From assembly GCA_029979325.1 (NCBI GenBank), contig JAPOHS010000053.1, positions 1 through 6,463 of the forward strand: a stretch of DNA of 6,463 bases. The letters run 5' to 3'. Numbering within the stretch: the first letter of the stretch is position 1; every line of letters starts with the position of its first letter. A program made the position numbers and the translations under genes. The notes under the pieces were generated by a model. That model was not told the origin of the DNA. It saw only the letters and a program-made list of their open reading frames with translations, and did not search any database. This stretch comes from Pseudomonadota bacterium (GTDB lineage: Bacteria > Pseudomonadota > Gammaproteobacteria > UBA11654). Positions 4,874 to 6,463 of the stretch are shown here, one piece after another.

Positions 4874-6349
4874 TTACCATTTTCTTCGCCACCAAAGAAT
4901 TGGTCCAGTAATAACCATGATGATTCCCATGAGAGTGAAGAGATCGCTGATCCATTTAAACTGTGGATGAATGGCATTTCCGGTATGGATCTCAATCATG
5001 AAGAGATAGAGGGTGGCTGCTTTTAAGTCAGGATGCTTCATTTTATCCATTTCAAAATCATAATTTTCTATTTCTCGAAAAAATCCGCGACTGTTTTTAA
5101 TCATAAGACCTTGATCGAAGAACTCAGCATCGTAAACGATTGTCGGGATGCCTGACATAGGCTGCCATTTTTCATTTCCATCTTTCTTTGTAAAAAATTG
5201 TCTAAGATTATTACTATAGAAAATATGATCACCCGTTCTAAATAACTGACCTCTTTCTGAACCAGTCATCGGATCTCTTAACCAATTTTTTCCACCATCT
5301 TTAGTATTGAGAACGCCATATCTGGTTGAGATGCTCATTTTTTCTGGATTTTCCGGGTAAGTAACAACCTGATCAATCTCACCTTTTAGTGATTCATATC
5401 TCCACACATAAGGTAAATCTGATCGATCGATATCAATCTTTTCACCCCAATTTATGAATGCAAGGATGTGATTAAAAAGAATCCCAGTAACCGATAAGTA
5501 GAGTATGGGGATGATTCCAAGGATTCCAATGATGGGTGCGTGCATTCTATAGAATGACTTTGATAAAAAGACTCTCCTGTCTTTTGAAGGTGCTTTGTCC
5601 TTATTTTTTCGCCATTTTCTTTGGTAGTACCAGCTGAGAAAACCGGTCATGGAGAGAATCATCAACGCGATACCGCCAAAATCATTGATCCATGTGGAAA
5701 ACTGTCTTGAGAAAATGCCATAACCAAAATGAAGATCAAAAAGAAATTTATACATCGTTACATGTTCTGGCAACCCTGTGATAGTTGTTTCTTCAAGGTC
5801 AATGAATTCCAAGCTAGATGGTTGATTGACATTCATTCGAAATATTTTTTCAAAATTCAAAACACCAATGATCTCATCACTTTCTGAACCTGGAGAGACC
5901 ATGTTGATGAATTCTCCTTTGAGAGTAAGCCTTTGTATTTCTGAGCCAAAACCGTTCATGATCCACAAACCATCATCCGTTGCCAAAATGATCACTTGCT
6001 GAGAATTGATATCCATTTTTGCAAAACGAGTCACTTGCGGATTTTGACCATTTGGGAATTCTAATTTTTCCCAATTTATACCCCTGTCATCTGTTACCCA
6101 GAGACCTCTTTCTGATCCGCCTAACCAACTATCTGAGTCATTCTTATCAACCGCAACAAAACGCATCACTGTGGCTGGGAGGTATCTCATCATAGACGAT
6201 GAGAGCCAGCTTTCTGGAACTTCTGTTTGTCTCAGCCATCGCCATTCATCGTGATCTAAGAAAACACCTGTGATCCCTAAGAGAAATAACCATAGTGCGG
6301 CTACAAGGCCAATCCAACGATGAATATTGAACAATGACTTACGTTTCAT
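4874..6349 (-). CDS. PepSY-type four-helix membrane protein with Asp-box (BNR-like) periplasmic repeats
   Basis: A 491-residue inner-membrane protein built from two tandem halves. Half 1: helix 10-33 (HRWIGLV...FLDH), loop 34-204, LHFG and helix 221-241, then a basic cytoplasmic stretch to about 261. Half 2: helix 270-294 (MHAPIIG...FNH), loop 295-450, IHTGN and helix 467-487, ending WWRRKW. Histidine sets His10/His33/His207 and His270/His294/His455 repeat in each half and could ligate haem, as in PepSY_TM reductases. In place of a clear PepSY domain the loops hold sialidase/Ycf48-like repeats: Asp-boxes TDDRGINW (86-93) and TKDGGKNW (349-356), a variant TKKDGNEKW (387-395), and related units such as GGSERGLW (77-84) and LATDDGLWI (122-130). 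The ATG start fits the basic MKRK head but has no clear Shine-Dalgarno. The gene is convergent with the other PepSY gene, with no terminator between. The function is probably membrane redox; the ligand is unknown. Confidence 0.8.
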   Translation of the reverse strand: MKRKSLFNIHRWIGLVAALWLFLLGITGVFLDHDEWRWLRQTEVPESWLSSSMMRYLPATVMRFVAVDKNDSDSWLGGSERGLWVTDDRGINWEKLEFPNGQNPQVTRFAKMDINSQQVIILATDDGLWIMNGFGSEIQRLTLKGEFINMVSPGSESDEIIGVLNFEKIFRMNVNQPSSLEFIDLEETTITGLPEHVTMYKFLFDLHFGYGIFSRQFSTWINDFGGIALMILSMTGFLSWYYQRKWRKNKDKAPSKDRRVFLSKSFYRMHAPIIGILGIIPILYLSVTGILFNHILAFINWGEKIDIDRSDLPYVWRYESLKGEIDQVVTYPENPEKMSISTRYGVLNTKDGGKNWLRDPMTGSERGQLFRTGDHIFYSNNLRQFFTKKDGNEKWQPMSGIPTIVYDAEFFDQGLMIKNSRGFFREIENYDFEMDKMKHPDLKAATLYLFMIEIHTGNAIHPQFKWISDLFTLMGIIMVITGPILWWRRKW

Positions 6350-6401
6350 TATTGATTCTGAAATTGATAATAAAGCTTATTGGAACCGATTTGGGCTTTA
6401 A

Positions 6402-6463
6402 ATGCTTTCTATTCAAAAAATACTGGTTTTAGTAGCAATTTTATGGATTGTTTGGACAATATT
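6402..6463 (+). CDS. Possible small membrane-anchored protein, 3' truncated
   Basis: A frame opens at ATG 6402, directly after an in-frame TAA (6399-6401), and stays open to the window end (20 codons). It encodes MLSIQKILVLVAILWIVWTI, a short head followed by a hydrophobic segment typical of a signal anchor. It is divergent from the Asp-box protein gene, with 52 bases between starts. No good Shine-Dalgarno or promoter was found, and the family cannot be named from this fragment. Confidence 0.4.
   Translation, partial: MLSIQKILVLVAILWIVWTI

Noticed and set aside
6372..6399. Hairpin AAAGC/GCTTT with ATTGG/CCGAT inside, as a terminator or riboswitch
   Set aside because: Short, AT-rich and wobble-dependent stems without a T-run; no known riboswitch motif.

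Overview
The window looks like chromosome of an AT-rich gammaproteobacterium, quite possibly an uncultured marine lineage. The evidence is a lon 3' end followed by a beta-type HU gene (the familiar lon-hupB order), a tRNA-Val(UAC) very like the enterobacterial one with encoded CCA, sigma70-style promoters, and Gram-negative envelope proteins (a Blc-type lipocalin and PepSY-type inner-membrane proteins). The genus cannot be named from the sequence alone, and no mobile element, CRISPR array or phage gene is visible.

Left part (1-2198), housekeeping: the proteolytic C-terminus of Lon protease (cut by the window edge); a strong promoter with a perfect inverted repeat across its -35 box; hupB with a textbook intrinsic terminator; an alpha-methylacyl-CoA racemase (CoA-transferase family III) with all its catalytic residues; then tRNA-Val with its own promoter.

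Middle part (2199-3742): a Blc-type lipocalin with a probable lipoprotein signal runs toward a two-gene minus-strand operon. That operon encodes a DUF4396 membrane protein followed by a small exported ABM-fold (antibiotic biosynthesis monooxygenase-like) protein.

Right part (3743-6463): divergent from the DUF4396 operon, across a short region with overlapping face-to-face -10 elements, is a four-helix PepSY-type membrane protein with histidine-bearing helices and a Met/His-rich periplasmic loop. It meets tail-to-tail, 4 bases apart, a second protein of the same four-helix histidine architecture. In that second protein both periplasmic loops carry Asp-box (BNR/Ycf48-like) repeats rather than a recognisable PepSY domain. 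A third, truncated reading frame with a hydrophobic N-terminus starts at the right edge.

The most interesting unit is 2840-6349: DUF4396, exported ABM protein and two di-haem-reductase-like PepSY-type proteins. A plausible but unproven reading is an envelope module for metal or metallophore redox handling (iron or copper). The propeller-like PepSY-type variant is the least conventional piece.
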